Assembly: GCA_902609675.1 (NCBI GenBank)
Contig: CACLST010000004.1
Location: forward strand, 1-59,103
Direction of reading: 5' to 3'
Length of the DNA: 59,103 nucleotides
From: an uncultured Pelagibacteraceae bacterium
Lineage (GTDB): Bacteria > Pseudomonadota > Alphaproteobacteria > Pelagibacterales > Pelagibacteraceae
Shown: one piece after another, positions 31,104 through 40,925 of the stretch
How positions within the stretch are numbered: the first letter of the stretch is position 1
Layout of the letters: every line of letters begins with the position of its first letter
Notes under the pieces: generated by a model
Database searches by the model: none
What the model was told of the DNA's origin: nothing
What the model saw: the letters and a program-made list of their open reading frames with translations, nothing else
Translations under genes and position numbers: made by a program

Positions 31104-31937
31104 ATGATAATTTGGATTGGATCTTACCCTAAAAGTGGAAATACATATATTAGATCTTTTCTATCTGCCTACTATTTTTCAGAGGATGGAAAATTCAATT
31201 TTGATCTTCTAAAAAATATAAAACAATTTCCTAATGCTGAATTCTTTGACAAACCAATTAAAAATGAATCAGATGCGTCTGACAATTGGCTCATTGCTCA
31301 AAAAAAAATAATGGAAAAAAGAAAATTTAGATTTCTAAAAACTCATAATTTTTTAGGAAGTTATAACAACAAACCTTTTACTACATTAGATTATACTTTA
31401 GGAGCTATATATGTGGTTAGAGATCCACGAAATGTGATCACTTCATTAATGAATCATTTTTCTTTAAATCTTGATGAAGCTTATAATTTTATGATTAATG
31501 AAAAAAAATATACGAAGTCAGATCAAAGTGATTATTCGACTTATACTCATTTAAGTTCATGGGGAAATCATTACAAATCATGGGCTACTACAAAAAATTT
31601 TAGAAAATTAATAGTCAGGTATGAAGATTTTGAAAATAATAAGTATGAAACTTTTAGAGATATAATAGTATTTTTAAACGCAATATCTAATAGAACTGAA
31701 AGAGTAAATAAAAAAAAATTAGAAAATTCTATCGATACTACTAATTTTTCAGTTTTAAAAAATTTGGAGGAAAATAAGGGTTTTGATGAAGCTCTTTATT
31801 CGCAAAAAGAAAAAAAATTTAAAACATTTTTTAATTTAGGCTTTAACAATCGGTGGAAAAAATTGTTACCGAAAGAAATGATAAAAAAAATTGAGGACTC
31901 TTTTGAAGGTGAGATGAAAGAAATAGGTTATTTATAA
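31104..31937 (+). CDS. Sulfotransferase domain protein (PAPS-dependent family)
   Basis: 5'-phosphosulfate loop-like GSYPKSGNTYIRSFL and 3'-phosphate motif YVVRDPRNVITSLMNHF. Confidence 0.85.
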   Translation: MIIWIGSYPKSGNTYIRSFLSAYYFSEDGKFNFDLLKNIKQFPNAEFFDKPIKNESDASDNWLIAQKKIMEKRKFRFLKTHNFLGSYNNKPFTTLDYTLGAIYVVRDPRNVITSLMNHFSLNLDEAYNFMINEKKYTKSDQSDYSTYTHLSSWGNHYKSWATTKNFRKLIVRYEDFENNKYETFRDIIVFLNAISNRTERVNKKKLENSIDTTNFSVLKNLEENKGFDEALYSQKEKKFKTFFNLGFNNRWKKLLPKEMIKKIEDSFEGEMKEIGYL

Positions 31938-31940
31938 ATA

Positions 31941-33212
31941 TTAAGAAGGTTTATTCATAGAATTAAAGAATTCTGCGTTATTTTTAGTTGTCTTTAATTT
32001 TGAATTAATAAAATCAATCGCATCCATTGATCCCATTGGAGCAATTATTCTTCTTAGAACGTTCATTTTTTGAAGATCATTTTTGTCAAAAATCAGTTCC
32101 TCTCTTCTTGTTCCAGACTTTGTAATATCTATTGCAGGATAAATTCTCTTTTCTGATATTTTTCTGTCTAAAATAGTTTCACTATTTCCAGTACCCTTGA
32201 ATTCCTCAAAAATTACCTCGTCCATTCTACTACCTGTATCAATAAGGGCTGTTGCTATAATTGTCAAAGATCCACCTTCCTCAATATTTCTAGCTGCTCC
32301 AAAAAATCTTTTGGGTCTCTGAAGTGCGTTAGCATCAACTCCACCAGTCAAAACTTTTCCAGAGCTTGGCACGACAGCATTATACGCTCTTCCTAATCTT
32401 GTTATGGAGTCTAATAAAATTACAACATCTTTTTTGTGCTCGGTTAATCTTTTTGCTTTTTCAATTACCATTTCAGCAACAGCAACATGACGTTGTGCAG
32501 GCTCATCAAATGTTGAGCTTATTACTTCACCTTTAACTGTTCTTTGCATATCCGTGACTTCTTCAGGTCTTTCATCTATAAGTAAAACCATTAGATAACA
32601 TTCTGGATGATTAGCAGTTATTGAGTTCGCTATACTTTGTAAAATCATAGTTTTCCCAGCTTTTGGAGGTGAAATAATTAAAGATCTTTGTCCTTTTCCA
32701 ATTGGGCTTACAAGATCAATTAATCTAGGAGTTAAGTCTGGTTTTTTTTCTATTTTATTTGTTTCTACTTCCATTCCTAATTGCTTATTTGGATACAATG
32801 GAGTTAGATTGTCAAAAGCTATTTTATGTTTAAATTTATCAGGTTCTTCAAAATTTATTTTACTAACTTGAAGAAGTGCAAAATATCTTTCGCCTTCCTT
32901 TGGAGATCTAATTGGTCCTTCTACAGTATCACCAGTTCTTAATCCGAATCTTCTAATTTGGCTTGGGCTCACATAAATATCATCTGCGCCCGGTAAATAG
33001 TTTGACTCCATTGCTCTTAGAAAACCAAAACCATCCTGGAGTAATTGTAAAACACCTCCACCCGTTATCTCTTCACCTTTTTCTGCAAGTTTTTTTAAAA
33101 TTGCAAAATAAATTTCTTGTCTACGAAGTGTGCTAGCGTTTTCTATGCCAAGTTTTTCAGCTTCTGTTATTAACTTTTCTGAGCTTTTTTCTTTTAATTC
33201 TTGAATGTTCAT
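31941..33212 (-). CDS. rho: Transcription termination factor Rho
   Basis: [43 protein letters not shown]. Confidence 0.98.
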   Translation of the reverse strand: MNIQELKEKSSEKLITEAEKLGIENASTLRRQEIYFAILKKLAEKGEEITGGGVLQLLQDGFGFLRAMESNYLPGADDIYVSPSQIRRFGLRTGDTVEGPIRSPKEGERYFALLQVSKINFEEPDKFKHKIAFDNLTPLYPNKQLGMEVETNKIEKKPDLTPRLIDLVSPIGKGQRSLIISPPKAGKTMILQSIANSITANHPECYLMVLLIDERPEEVTDMQRTVKGEVISSTFDEPAQRHVAVAEMVIEKAKRLTEHKKDVVILLDSITRLGRAYNAVVPSSGKVLTGGVDANALQRPKRFFGAARNIEEGGSLTIIATALIDTGSRMDEVIFEEFKGTGNSETILDRKISEKRIYPAIDITKSGTRREELIFDKNDLQKMNVLRRIIAPMGSMDAIDFINSKLKTTKNNAEFFNSMNKPS

Positions 33213-33271
33213 TTATGGGAGTTTTTGTCAAAGATGCTTTAAATATATATATAGATTGAAAAATTTCAACC

Positions 33272-33706
33272 CTAGATTGGTTTAAAAACTACAATAAATA
33301 CAATTAAAATAAGCAAAACTGTTGGTATTTCGTTAATTATCCTAAAGAATTTTGATGATTTGGAGTTTTCTTTAGAGTGTAAAACTCTCATACATCTGCC
33401 CAAATATTCATGATAAATTGTTAGAATTATTACTAAAACAATTTTAATTTGTACCCATAGAAAAGCAAAGCTTTCAATTCCATTTATCCAAATTAATACA
33501 ATTCCAAAAAGCCAAGACAAAATCATAGCTGGTCGCATGATATAATTATAAAGTTTTCTTTCCATCGTTTCAAAAATTTCAGTAGCTTGATCCTTTTCAA
33601 AATTTTCGACGTGGTAAACAAATATTCTTGGTAAATACAATAACCCTGCCATCCAAGAAATTACTGCTATTAGATGAAGTGATTTAAATAAAAGATATCC
33701 ACTCAT
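33272..33706 (-). CDS. hemJ: Protoporphyrinogen oxidase HemJ
   Basis: SLHLIAVISWMAGLLYLPRIFVYH, membrane protein, next to hemH/hemE. Confidence 0.92.
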   Translation of the reverse strand: MSGYLLFKSLHLIAVISWMAGLLYLPRIFVYHVENFEKDQATEIFETMERKLYNYIMRPAMILSWLFGIVLIWINGIESFAFLWVQIKIVLVIILTIYHEYLGRCMRVLHSKENSKSSKFFRIINEIPTVLLILIVFIVVFKPI

Positions 33707-33709
33707 TTA

Positions 33710-34702
33710 TTATAAATTCTTTGAAATTAGATGTTTGAATAAAGAAATATGATCTTCATTATCATTTAAGCAAGGTATCATTTCAAAGTTTTCACCACCT
33801 GATTTGATAAAACTTTCTTTCCCTTGGATAGATATTTCTTCTAAAGTCTCAACACAATCAGATGAAAAACCAGGACATATAACTAAAATATTTTTTTTTC
33901 CCTCTTTGGGCAAAGCTTCAAAAGTTTTGTCTGTATAAGGTTGCAGCCATTCTTGAGGACCAAATCTTGATTGAAATGTTGTCATAATTTTAATATCTGA
34001 ATATTTTTCAGAAATTAGCCTAGTAGTTTTATGGCAATAGCAATGATAAGGGTCCCCCTTGTCAAAATATTTTTTTGGTATTCCATGATATGAAGCTACT
34101 ATTAAGTCTGGTTTCCAATTAATTTCGTTAATTTTTTTTACAATACTATTTTTAATAGCGTCTATATAAAGAGGTTCAGACTCATAATGAGGAACTATTT
34201 TTAAATTCGGTTGCCATCTCATTTTCATAAGGGTTCTATATACCTCGTCACATACAGTTGCAGTTGTTGCAGCAGCATATTGAGGATAAAGAGGTAGTAT
34301 TATTAAATTCTCACAACCTTTTTCGTGAAGTTGGTTTATTTTACTTTTAATGCTTGGATTGCCATACCTCATAGCAAAATCAACAATCAACTTTTCATTC
34401 CCGATTTTCTCGGATAATTTTTTAGCTTGGCTTTCTGTAAAAAACCTTAGTGGCGACATGTTCTTTTCTTTCATCCATATTTCTTTGTAGGCTTTAGCAG
34501 TTTTTGATGGCCTGAAAGTAAGTATAAATAAGTTAAGAATTACTTGCCAAATAAAAGGGTTTACTTCGATAACTCTTCTATCTGATAAAAATTCCTTTAA
34601 ATATCTCCTTATATCCAGCCAACTAGTAGAGTCGGGTGTACCAAGATTTATAATTAAAATCCCTGTTTTACCATAATTAACTTTAGGATGGTCTGGTGTC
34701 AT
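33710..34702 (-). CDS. hemH: Ferrochelatase
   Basis: ILIINLGTPDSTSWLDIRRYLKEFLSDRRVIE, ASYHGIPKKYFDKGDPYHCYC. Confidence 0.97.
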   Translation of the reverse strand: MTPDHPKVNYGKTGILIINLGTPDSTSWLDIRRYLKEFLSDRRVIEVNPFIWQVILNLFILTFRPSKTAKAYKEIWMKEKNMSPLRFFTESQAKKLSEKIGNEKLIVDFAMRYGNPSIKSKINQLHEKGCENLIILPLYPQYAAATTATVCDEVYRTLMKMRWQPNLKIVPHYESEPLYIDAIKNSIVKKINEINWKPDLIVASYHGIPKKYFDKGDPYHCYCHKTTRLISEKYSDIKIMTTFQSRFGPQEWLQPYTDKTFEALPKEGKKNILVICPGFSSDCVETLEEISIQGKESFIKSGGENFEMIPCLNDNEDHISLFKHLISKNL

Positions 34703-35700
34703 TTAAAGTTTCTTACTATTTTTATCAAGTCTTCAACCATTTCAATTTTAGTTTCTGGTAAAATTCCATGTCCTAAATTAAATATATATGGATGATCCTT
34801 AAAAATATGAAGATATTTTTCCACTTCTTTTTTAAGAATTCCTTTATCAGTCAATAATATTTTAGGGTCAAGCCCCCCTTGGACAGGAATTTTTATTTCT
34901 TTCACTATTTTTTCTGGATCAACATCATAGTCTATGTTTATTGCATCTGGTTTAACTATTTCACAGAAATTTTTGTAGTCTTTAATACCTCTTGGAAAAC
35001 AAATTACAGGCACACCTAATTGTTTGACATATTCTACAATATTTAATGTTGGAATATAAATGTATTCAGGAATTTTATCATTTAGTAATCCTGCCCAACT
35101 ATCAAAAATTTGAATTACTTTAGCCCCGGCTTCAACCTGATTTTTTATATGAACTTTTAAGAATTTTTCAATAATTCCTAATAGTCTGTTAATTAGAAAT
35201 TCATCTTTAAAGAATTCATCTGTTAGACCTTTTTTTGGTGATGATCTGTTAATCATGTAAACAAGAATAGTCCATGGAGCTCCAACAAAACCTATCATGT
35301 CTTTATTATCCATTAAAGGATTCTCGGAAGTTTTGGATATTGCTTTGTAAACTTTATAAACTTTTTCTGTAAAATTAATCTCATCAACATTTTTAAAATT
35401 ATCTAATTCTATTTCTCCAAGCTTTGGTCCAAAATTTTTTTCAAATTCTACCTTTTGACCAAGACCATACGGTAACATTAAAATGTCGGAAAATATTACT
35501 GCACCATCAAACCCAAATCTCTTTATAGGCTGAAGGGTTATTTCAGATGCCAAATCGCTGTTTAAACAAAGTTTTATAAAATCTGTATTTTTTTTTCTTA
35601 TTTCTCGAAATTCAGGCAAATACCTTCCTGCTTGTCTCATTAACCATATAGGATTAGTTTTAGTGTCTTTATTTTTTATACAGTTAGTTAAGGGACTCAT
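34699..35700 (-). CDS. hemE: Uroporphyrinogen decarboxylase
   Basis: PIWLMRQAGRYLPEFREIR, VIQIFDSWAG, NLGHGILPET. Confidence 0.98.
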   Translation of the reverse strand: MSPLTNCIKNKDTKTNPIWLMRQAGRYLPEFREIRKKNTDFIKLCLNSDLASEITLQPIKRFGFDGAVIFSDILMLPYGLGQKVEFEKNFGPKLGEIELDNFKNVDEINFTEKVYKVYKAISKTSENPLMDNKDMIGFVGAPWTILVYMINRSSPKKGLTDEFFKDEFLINRLLGIIEKFLKVHIKNQVEAGAKVIQIFDSWAGLLNDKIPEYIYIPTLNIVEYVKQLGVPVICFPRGIKDYKNFCEIVKPDAINIDYDVDPEKIVKEIKIPVQGGLDPKILLTDKGILKKEVEKYLHIFKDHPYIFNLGHGILPETKIEMVEDLIKIVRNFK

Positions 35701-35983
35701 ATAAATAGATATATATTATTTACTTTATTAGTATTATGTATTGTGAATAACGTAAATTAGTCAATTATCACACTTTGTTAACTCTTTATTAATAATTTAG
35801 ATCTCTATTTAGATCCATTTTATGAGGATTAATTAAGATTTCACATATTTTTTGTATATTATGTATAACTTTATTAACATTTATAATTTAGTTAATTTGA
35901 TGGAAAAAAAACTAACTATTAATATTCAGAGGGGTAAATCTGAATTTTTCTTATTTTACTTATAGATTATAAACTCTTTATAC
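35701..35983. other. Candidate chromosomal replication origin (oriC)
   Basis: 283-bp AT-rich non-coding gap at a divergent strand switch between hemE and ppsR; TGTGAATAA (revcomp TTATTCACA, DnaA box TTATNCACA) at 35742..35750; TTAA-N7-TTAA at 35778..35792; repeated TTTAGATC; parABS within 10 kb; hemE-adjacent origin known in Caulobacter. Confidence 0.7.
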
Positions 35984-36811
35984 ATGAAAAATTTATATCA
36001 AATATACTTAATATCAGACTCTACTGGCGAAACACTTGATAGAATTTTTTTAGCTTTAAAAGCACAATTTCCTAATTTCGAATACGAGACAAATCATTTC
36101 TCCTTTACTCGTACTGAAAGTCAAACACTTGCTATACTAAAACAGGCAAAAAAAGATAAAAATTCTATTATTTTATATACTATTGTTAATAGTAAATTGG
36201 CAAAATATCTTACAGAAAAATCCTATGAAAGAAATATACCTTGTTTTGGAGTTCTTGGAGACTTGATTTTAAATTTTTCAAAGGTCTTAAATCAGAAAGC
36301 TTCTCATCAACCAAGTGGACAGCATATTTTAAATGAAGAATACTATGATAGAATTGAAGCTATTCAATTTACGATGAACCATGATGATGGTAATCAAACT
36401 GATGATATAGAGAAATCAGATATTATTTTATTAGGTGTAAGCAGAACCAGTAAAACACCAACTTCCATTTATTTAGCTAATAGAGGGTTCAAAACTTCAA
36501 ATATTCCACTAGTAAATAAAAATTCTATACCATCTAAAGTTACCGAAAAAAATTTTAGACCATGCGTTGTTGGTTTAGTTACAGAAGCAGAAAGATTATA
36601 TGATTTAAGAAAAAATAGATTGAATTCATTGAAAGAAGATCAAAATAGTGAATATGTAAATATTGATAAGATTAAAGATGAACTAAATAGTGCTAGAAAA
36701 TTATTTAAGGAGAATAATTGGCCAACGATAGATGTAACAAGAAAATCTGTTGAGGAAACAGCAGCGTCAGTAATAAAAATTTTTGAGATAAAGAACAAAA
36801 AAAATGCTTAA
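35984..36811 (+). CDS. Kinase/pyrophosphorylase (PPDK/PEPS regulatory protein, DUF299 family)
   Basis: YLISDSTGETLDRI, LLGVSRTSKTPTSIYLANRGFKTSNIPLV. Confidence 0.95.
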   Translation: MKNLYQIYLISDSTGETLDRIFLALKAQFPNFEYETNHFSFTRTESQTLAILKQAKKDKNSIILYTIVNSKLAKYLTEKSYERNIPCFGVLGDLILNFSKVLNQKASHQPSGQHILNEEYYDRIEAIQFTMNHDDGNQTDDIEKSDIILLGVSRTSKTPTSIYLANRGFKTSNIPLVNKNSIPSKVTEKNFRPCVVGLVTEAERLYDLRKNRLNSLKEDQNSEYVNIDKIKDELNSARKLFKENNWPTIDVTRKSVEETAASVIKIFEIKNKKNA

Positions 36812-37388
36812 TATTATATTGGCATCAAAAAGCAAGATCAGAAAAGAAATACTGAATAATCACAATGTCCTTTGTGATGTTGAAGTATCAAATGTAGATG
36901 AAGAACCAATCAAAGAGAGTTTGATAAGAGAAGGAGCCACTCCAGAAATAATATCCAAAAACCTTGCTGAATTAAAAGCAAATAAAGTAAGTCAAAAAAA
37001 GAACAACACCCTTGTTTTAGGTGCAGATAGTGTAATAGACCTATCGGGTGAGTTAATATCAAAACCTGAAAGCAGGGATGAGGCACTTAAAATTTTAAAA
37101 AAACTAAATGGAAAAAAACACTCTTTAATTAGTTCAGTCTGTATATCTAAAAATGGGTCAATGATTTGGAATTACACAGATAAAGCATATTTGACAATGA
37201 AAAATTTTTCTGAAGATGAACTAATACTGTATCTTAGCAAAATTAGTGACGAAAAATTATATGCATATAATGTTTACCAAATCGAGGGAGAGGGAAGAAC
37301 TTTGTTTTCAAGTATTGAAGGAGATGAAGATACCATAATGGGACTACCTATTAAAAAAATTAAGGAATATTTAGAACTTCAAATATGA
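36804..37388 (+). CDS. Maf family nucleotide pyrophosphatase
   Basis: NIILASKSKIRKEIL, LGADSVIDLSGELISKP. Confidence 0.92.
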   Translation: MLNIILASKSKIRKEILNNHNVLCDVEVSNVDEEPIKESLIREGATPEIISKNLAELKANKVSQKKNNTLVLGADSVIDLSGELISKPESRDEALKILKKLNGKKHSLISSVCISKNGSMIWNYTDKAYLTMKNFSEDELILYLSKISDEKLYAYNVYQIEGEGRTLFSSIEGDEDTIMGLPIKKIKEYLELQI

Positions 37389-38179
37389 AAAAATTTTTAG
37401 TAATAGGGAATCCAATTGAACATTCTTTATCTCCAAAGTTACATAATTATTGGATAAAAAAAAATAATTTAGATGCAATTTATGGAAAACTGGAAGCCTA
37501 TGACAATGATTTGTCTGAACTATGCAAATCTATCAAAAAGGGAGATTTGGAGGGTTTAAATGTTACTGTCCCTTTTAAAAAATCTATAATACCTCACCTA
37601 GATATTTTAAGTAGTAATGCATTAAGAACACAATCAGTAAATACTGTCTCGTTAAGTAAAGGTAATTTAGTTGGAGACAATACTGATATTAATGGGTTTG
37701 AATTAAGTATTAGAAAATTGAATTATGATATTAGTGACAAGATAGTTCTGATATTAGGTGCTGGTGGAGTTGTGCCGTCAATAATTTTTTCATTGTTGAG
37801 GATGAAAGTATCAAAAATTTTTTTGAGTAATAGAACTAAAACAAAAGCTGAAAATTTAAAAAATTTATTCAATGAGATCAATGTTATGGATTGGGGCGAT
37901 TTACCAAATTTTGATATGATAATAAATGCCACTACTTTAGGTTTAAATAAAGTAGATAAATTTGGCATAGACTTTTCTCAGGCTGGTCAAAATAAGCTCT
38001 TTTATGATGTTATATATGCACCATTTCAAACAGAGTTTTCAGAGGCAGGAAATGCGCAGGGTAATTCAATTGAAAATGGTTTAAATATGTTTTTATTTCA
38101 GGGTCAACAAGCTTTTAATATTTGGCATAATGTTGAACCAGAGATTAACAAAGAATTAATTGAATTTCTAAAAAACTGA
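37385..38179 (+). CDS. aroE: Shikimate dehydrogenase
   Basis: VIGNPIEHSLSPKLHNYWI, GLNVTVPFKKSI, VLILGAGGVVPSII. Confidence 0.95.
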   Translation: MKKFLVIGNPIEHSLSPKLHNYWIKKNNLDAIYGKLEAYDNDLSELCKSIKKGDLEGLNVTVPFKKSIIPHLDILSSNALRTQSVNTVSLSKGNLVGDNTDINGFELSIRKLNYDISDKIVLILGAGGVVPSIIFSLLRMKVSKIFLSNRTKTKAENLKNLFNEINVMDWGDLPNFDMIINATTLGLNKVDKFGIDFSQAGQNKLFYDVIYAPFQTEFSEAGNAQGNSIENGLNMFLFQGQQAFNIWHNVEPEINKELIEFLKN

Positions 38180-38202
38180 AACTATGAGACTTAAAAGCAA
38201 AC

Positions 38203-38796
38203 ATGATTAGAGTTGGAATAATTGGAGATATAGGATCAGGAAAATCTTTTATTTCTAAGCTCTTTGGATACCCAGTATTTAACGCAGATGATGAAGTAAA
38301 ATATATTTATAAAAAAAATAAAGAGTGTTTTAATAAATTAAAAAAAAAATTACCAAAATTTATAAAAACATTTCCTATCAAAAAAAAAGAGCTTATATCA
38401 GCAATTAACTCAAATAAGAAAAATCTTAAAGTTATATCTTCTATTGTTCACCCATTGGTAAGAAAAAATATGAAAAAATTTATAATAAATAATAAGAAGA
38501 GTGAAATGATTATTTTTGATATCCCTTTATTAATAGAAAACAAACTCAATAAAAAAAAAGATATAATTATTTTCGTTAAATCAAAAAAATCTAAAGTCTT
38601 AAACAGATTAAAAAAGAGGCCTAACTTTAATGAAAAATTGATAAAGAATCTAAAAGAAAATCAGGTTATCTTATCTAAAAAAGAAAAATTAGCTGATTAT
38701 ATCATTAGTAATAATTTTTCAGCGAATGTGATGAAAAAAAAAGTTAAACTAATTAAAAAAGAAATTTTAAATGAAAGAAATAGTTCTAGATACTGA
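38203..38796 (+). CDS. coaE: Dephospho-CoA kinase
   Basis: IRVGIIGDIGSGKSFISKLFGYPVFNADDEV. Confidence 0.93.
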   Translation: MIRVGIIGDIGSGKSFISKLFGYPVFNADDEVKYIYKKNKECFNKLKKKLPKFIKTFPIKKKELISAINSNKKNLKVISSIVHPLVRKNMKKFIINNKKSEMIIFDIPLLIENKLNKKKDIIIFVKSKKSKVLNRLKKRPNFNEKLIKNLKENQVILSKKEKLADYIISNNFSANVMKKKVKLIKKEILNERNSSRY

Positions 38797-39439
38797 AACA
38801 ACTGGTTTATCTGTTAGAGATGGCCATAGAATTGTAGAAATTGGCTGCATTGAACTTGATAATTTAGTACCAACAAAAAACATTTTTCATTGTTATTTGA
38901 GCCCAGACGGGAAGAAAGTAGATCAAAAAGCGTTCGAAACTCATGGATATTCTGACGAGTTTCTATCAACAAAACAAAAATTTTTTGAAGTTGCTGAAGA
39001 TTTTTTAGATTTTATTAAAGATAAAAAAATTATCATCCACAATGCAGAATTTGATATTGGTCATTTAAATAATGAATTAACTTTAATTGGAAAGCCGAAG
39101 ATAATTAATGCAAATATCATCGATACGCTAGAATTAGCACGAAATAAATTTCCAGGCTCGGGAATAAGTTTAGATGCATTATGTAAAAGGTTTAGAATTG
39201 ATAATTCTAGAAGAGAAAAACATACTGCTTTGATAGATTGTGAATTACTTGCTAGGGTATACATAAATTTAATAGATCAAAAAGAACCAAAATTAAATTT
39301 AGTTGAAAATAGTGAAGATAAAATCTCATTCTCCAATGAAACTTCAAGTTATTTTAAAAAAATTGTTACACCCACTGAGAATGAATTATTAGAGCATAGC
39401 AAATTTCTAGAAAAAAAATTAAAAAAAAACTTTTTCTAA
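38771..39439 (+). CDS. dnaQ: DNA polymerase III subunit epsilon
   Basis: MKEIVLDTETTGLSVRDGHRIVEIGCIEL; exonuclease motifs. Confidence 0.96.
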   Translation: MKEIVLDTETTGLSVRDGHRIVEIGCIELDNLVPTKNIFHCYLSPDGKKVDQKAFETHGYSDEFLSTKQKFFEVAEDFLDFIKDKKIIIHNAEFDIGHLNNELTLIGKPKIINANIIDTLELARNKFPGSGISLDALCKRFRIDNSRREKHTALIDCELLARVYINLIDQKEPKLNLVENSEDKISFSNETSSYFKKIVTPTENELLEHSKFLEKKLKKNFF

Positions 39440-39858
39440 TTTAATCTTTCATTATATAATTTTTCAAAATCAATTTTTGAACCAAACTTTAAATCAGGTA
39501 AACCTGATGATCTTAAAATAGTAAGAAATTTGTCCTCTAAAGAGGGGTAAATTTTAGTTTGTAGGTCACTTAAAATTATTTTTTCTAAATCTATTTTATT
39601 AATTTTTACATCAATTATTTCAATAACTGTAGCGTATGAAATTTGAAAAAAACCTTTTTCTTTTTTCTTATTAGGATTTTCGTAAGTTAAAGTAGTTAAA
39701 ACTTCTATCATTTTTCTTTTTAAAGGTTTTGTTTTTATATCAACTTTCATTTTATACTCTGGAATAGTATTTCTGATTGTTATTAAAGCTTCGGGACTAG
39801 GAATTTCAACAGATAAGTCCTGAATATAACTAATAACTATTTTGTATTTATTTTCCAT
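39436..39858 (-). CDS. secB: Protein-export chaperone SecB
   Basis: YIQDLSVEIPSPEAL, FFQISYATVIEI; position next to dnaQ/fxsA. Confidence 0.88.
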   Translation of the reverse strand: MENKYKIVISYIQDLSVEIPSPEALITIRNTIPEYKMKVDIKTKPLKRKMIEVLTTLTYENPNKKKEKGFFQISYATVIEIIDVKINKIDLEKIILSDLQTKIYPSLEDKFLTILRSSGLPDLKFGSKIDFEKLYNERLN

Positions 39859-40276
39859 CTTTATCCTCTATATCTTCATATTCACCTTCAATGTAATTTT
39901 TTTCATCAGTATTATTTTTTCTTTTAGCTGATTGTTTTGTAGAATACTTACTTAAAATCATTTTTCGTGTAACTGGGAAGATTAATAAAATTCCTAATAG
40001 GTCAGTTGCAAAGCCTGGTAAAATTAATAATAAGGCTGCAAAAGCAATTGCTGCCCCAGAAATTATTTCATAGAGTGGTATTTCATTTTTTACCAATTGA
40101 GCCATCCCAGAACGCAATGTGTTAAAACCCTCATATCTGGCGTACCAGATACCTGCAACTGCAGTTGTTGCTATTAGTAAAATGGTGTTTATTGCTCCTA
40201 TTTGTGAACCAACCTTAATAAAAAGGTATATTTCAATAAGTGGGATCCCAATAATTAGAAGTATTGCTGTGTTCAT
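39848..40276 (-). CDS. fxsA: FxsA family membrane protein
   Basis: IPLIEIYLFIKVGSQIGAINTILLIATTAVAG, LLILPGFATDLLGILL. Confidence 0.92.
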   Translation of the reverse strand: MNTAILLIIGIPLIEIYLFIKVGSQIGAINTILLIATTAVAGIWYARYEGFNTLRSGMAQLVKNEIPLYEIISGAAIAFAALLLILPGFATDLLGILLIFPVTRKMILSKYSTKQSAKRKNNTDEKNYIEGEYEDIEDKDGK

Positions 40277-40334
40277 TTGTCTATAATGTAAATTGCAGGT
40301 TGAAATTAATCAACATAGTAAATATTATTAGTAT

Positions 40335-40925
40335 ATGAGTTATAGCTTTGAATACATCGATATAATACTATTAGCAATGATCGCAGGATTTATTTTCTTG
40401 AGATTAAGAGGGATTTTAGGGAAAAAAACTGGATTTGAGGAAAATATTAATTCAAGTTTCCCTCACGAAGAAGTTAAAGAGACTAAAGTTTCTCCTGTTC
40501 TTAATGCTGAAACTTTTGATGATGCAGCGAAAAAAGACTTTTTAAATGGTGCAAAAATCGCTTATGAAAGCATTATTACTAGTTTTTCTAAAGGAGATTT
40601 AAATTCAATAAAAAATCTTTTGGCAAAAAATGTTTATGACCAATTTGATGAGGCTATTAAAGATAAAAAAGTAAGAAATGTTACATCAGAAACTACATTT
40701 ATAGGTATTAATTCCGCAGAAATAAAAGAGCATAATCAAAATAAAAATATGCTTGAAGTAAGTGTTGAATTTGTGAGTGAAATTATATCTTGCATTAAAG
40801 ATAAAGATAATAAAATTATTTCAGGTGATGCTCAAAAAGTTAAAAAAGTATTAGATACTTGGAAATTTACAAAAGACAGTACTTCAAAAAATCCTAACTG
40901 GTTAATAGTAGACACTCAAGCTTAG
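40335..40925 (+). CDS. Tim44/TimA domain protein
   Basis: N-terminal TM anchor, FLNGAKIAYESIITSFSKGDLNSIKNLLAKNVYDQFDEAI. Confidence 0.88.
   Translation: MSYSFEYIDIILLAMIAGFIFLRLRGILGKKTGFEENINSSFPHEEVKETKVSPVLNAETFDDAAKKDFLNGAKIAYESIITSFSKGDLNSIKNLLAKNVYDQFDEAIKDKKVRNVTSETTFIGINSAEIKEHNQNKNMLEVSVEFVSEIISCIKDKDNKIISGDAQKVKKVLDTWKFTKDSTSKNPNWLIVDTQA

Noticed and set aside
33257-33270. TTGAAAAATTTCAA inverted repeat between hemJ and rho
   Set aside because: Short AT-only stem without a following U-tract; expected by chance in this composition.
35765-35773. TTATCACAC as a second DnaA box
   Set aside because: Only about 5 of 9 positions match TTATCCACA without a gap; too weak to count.
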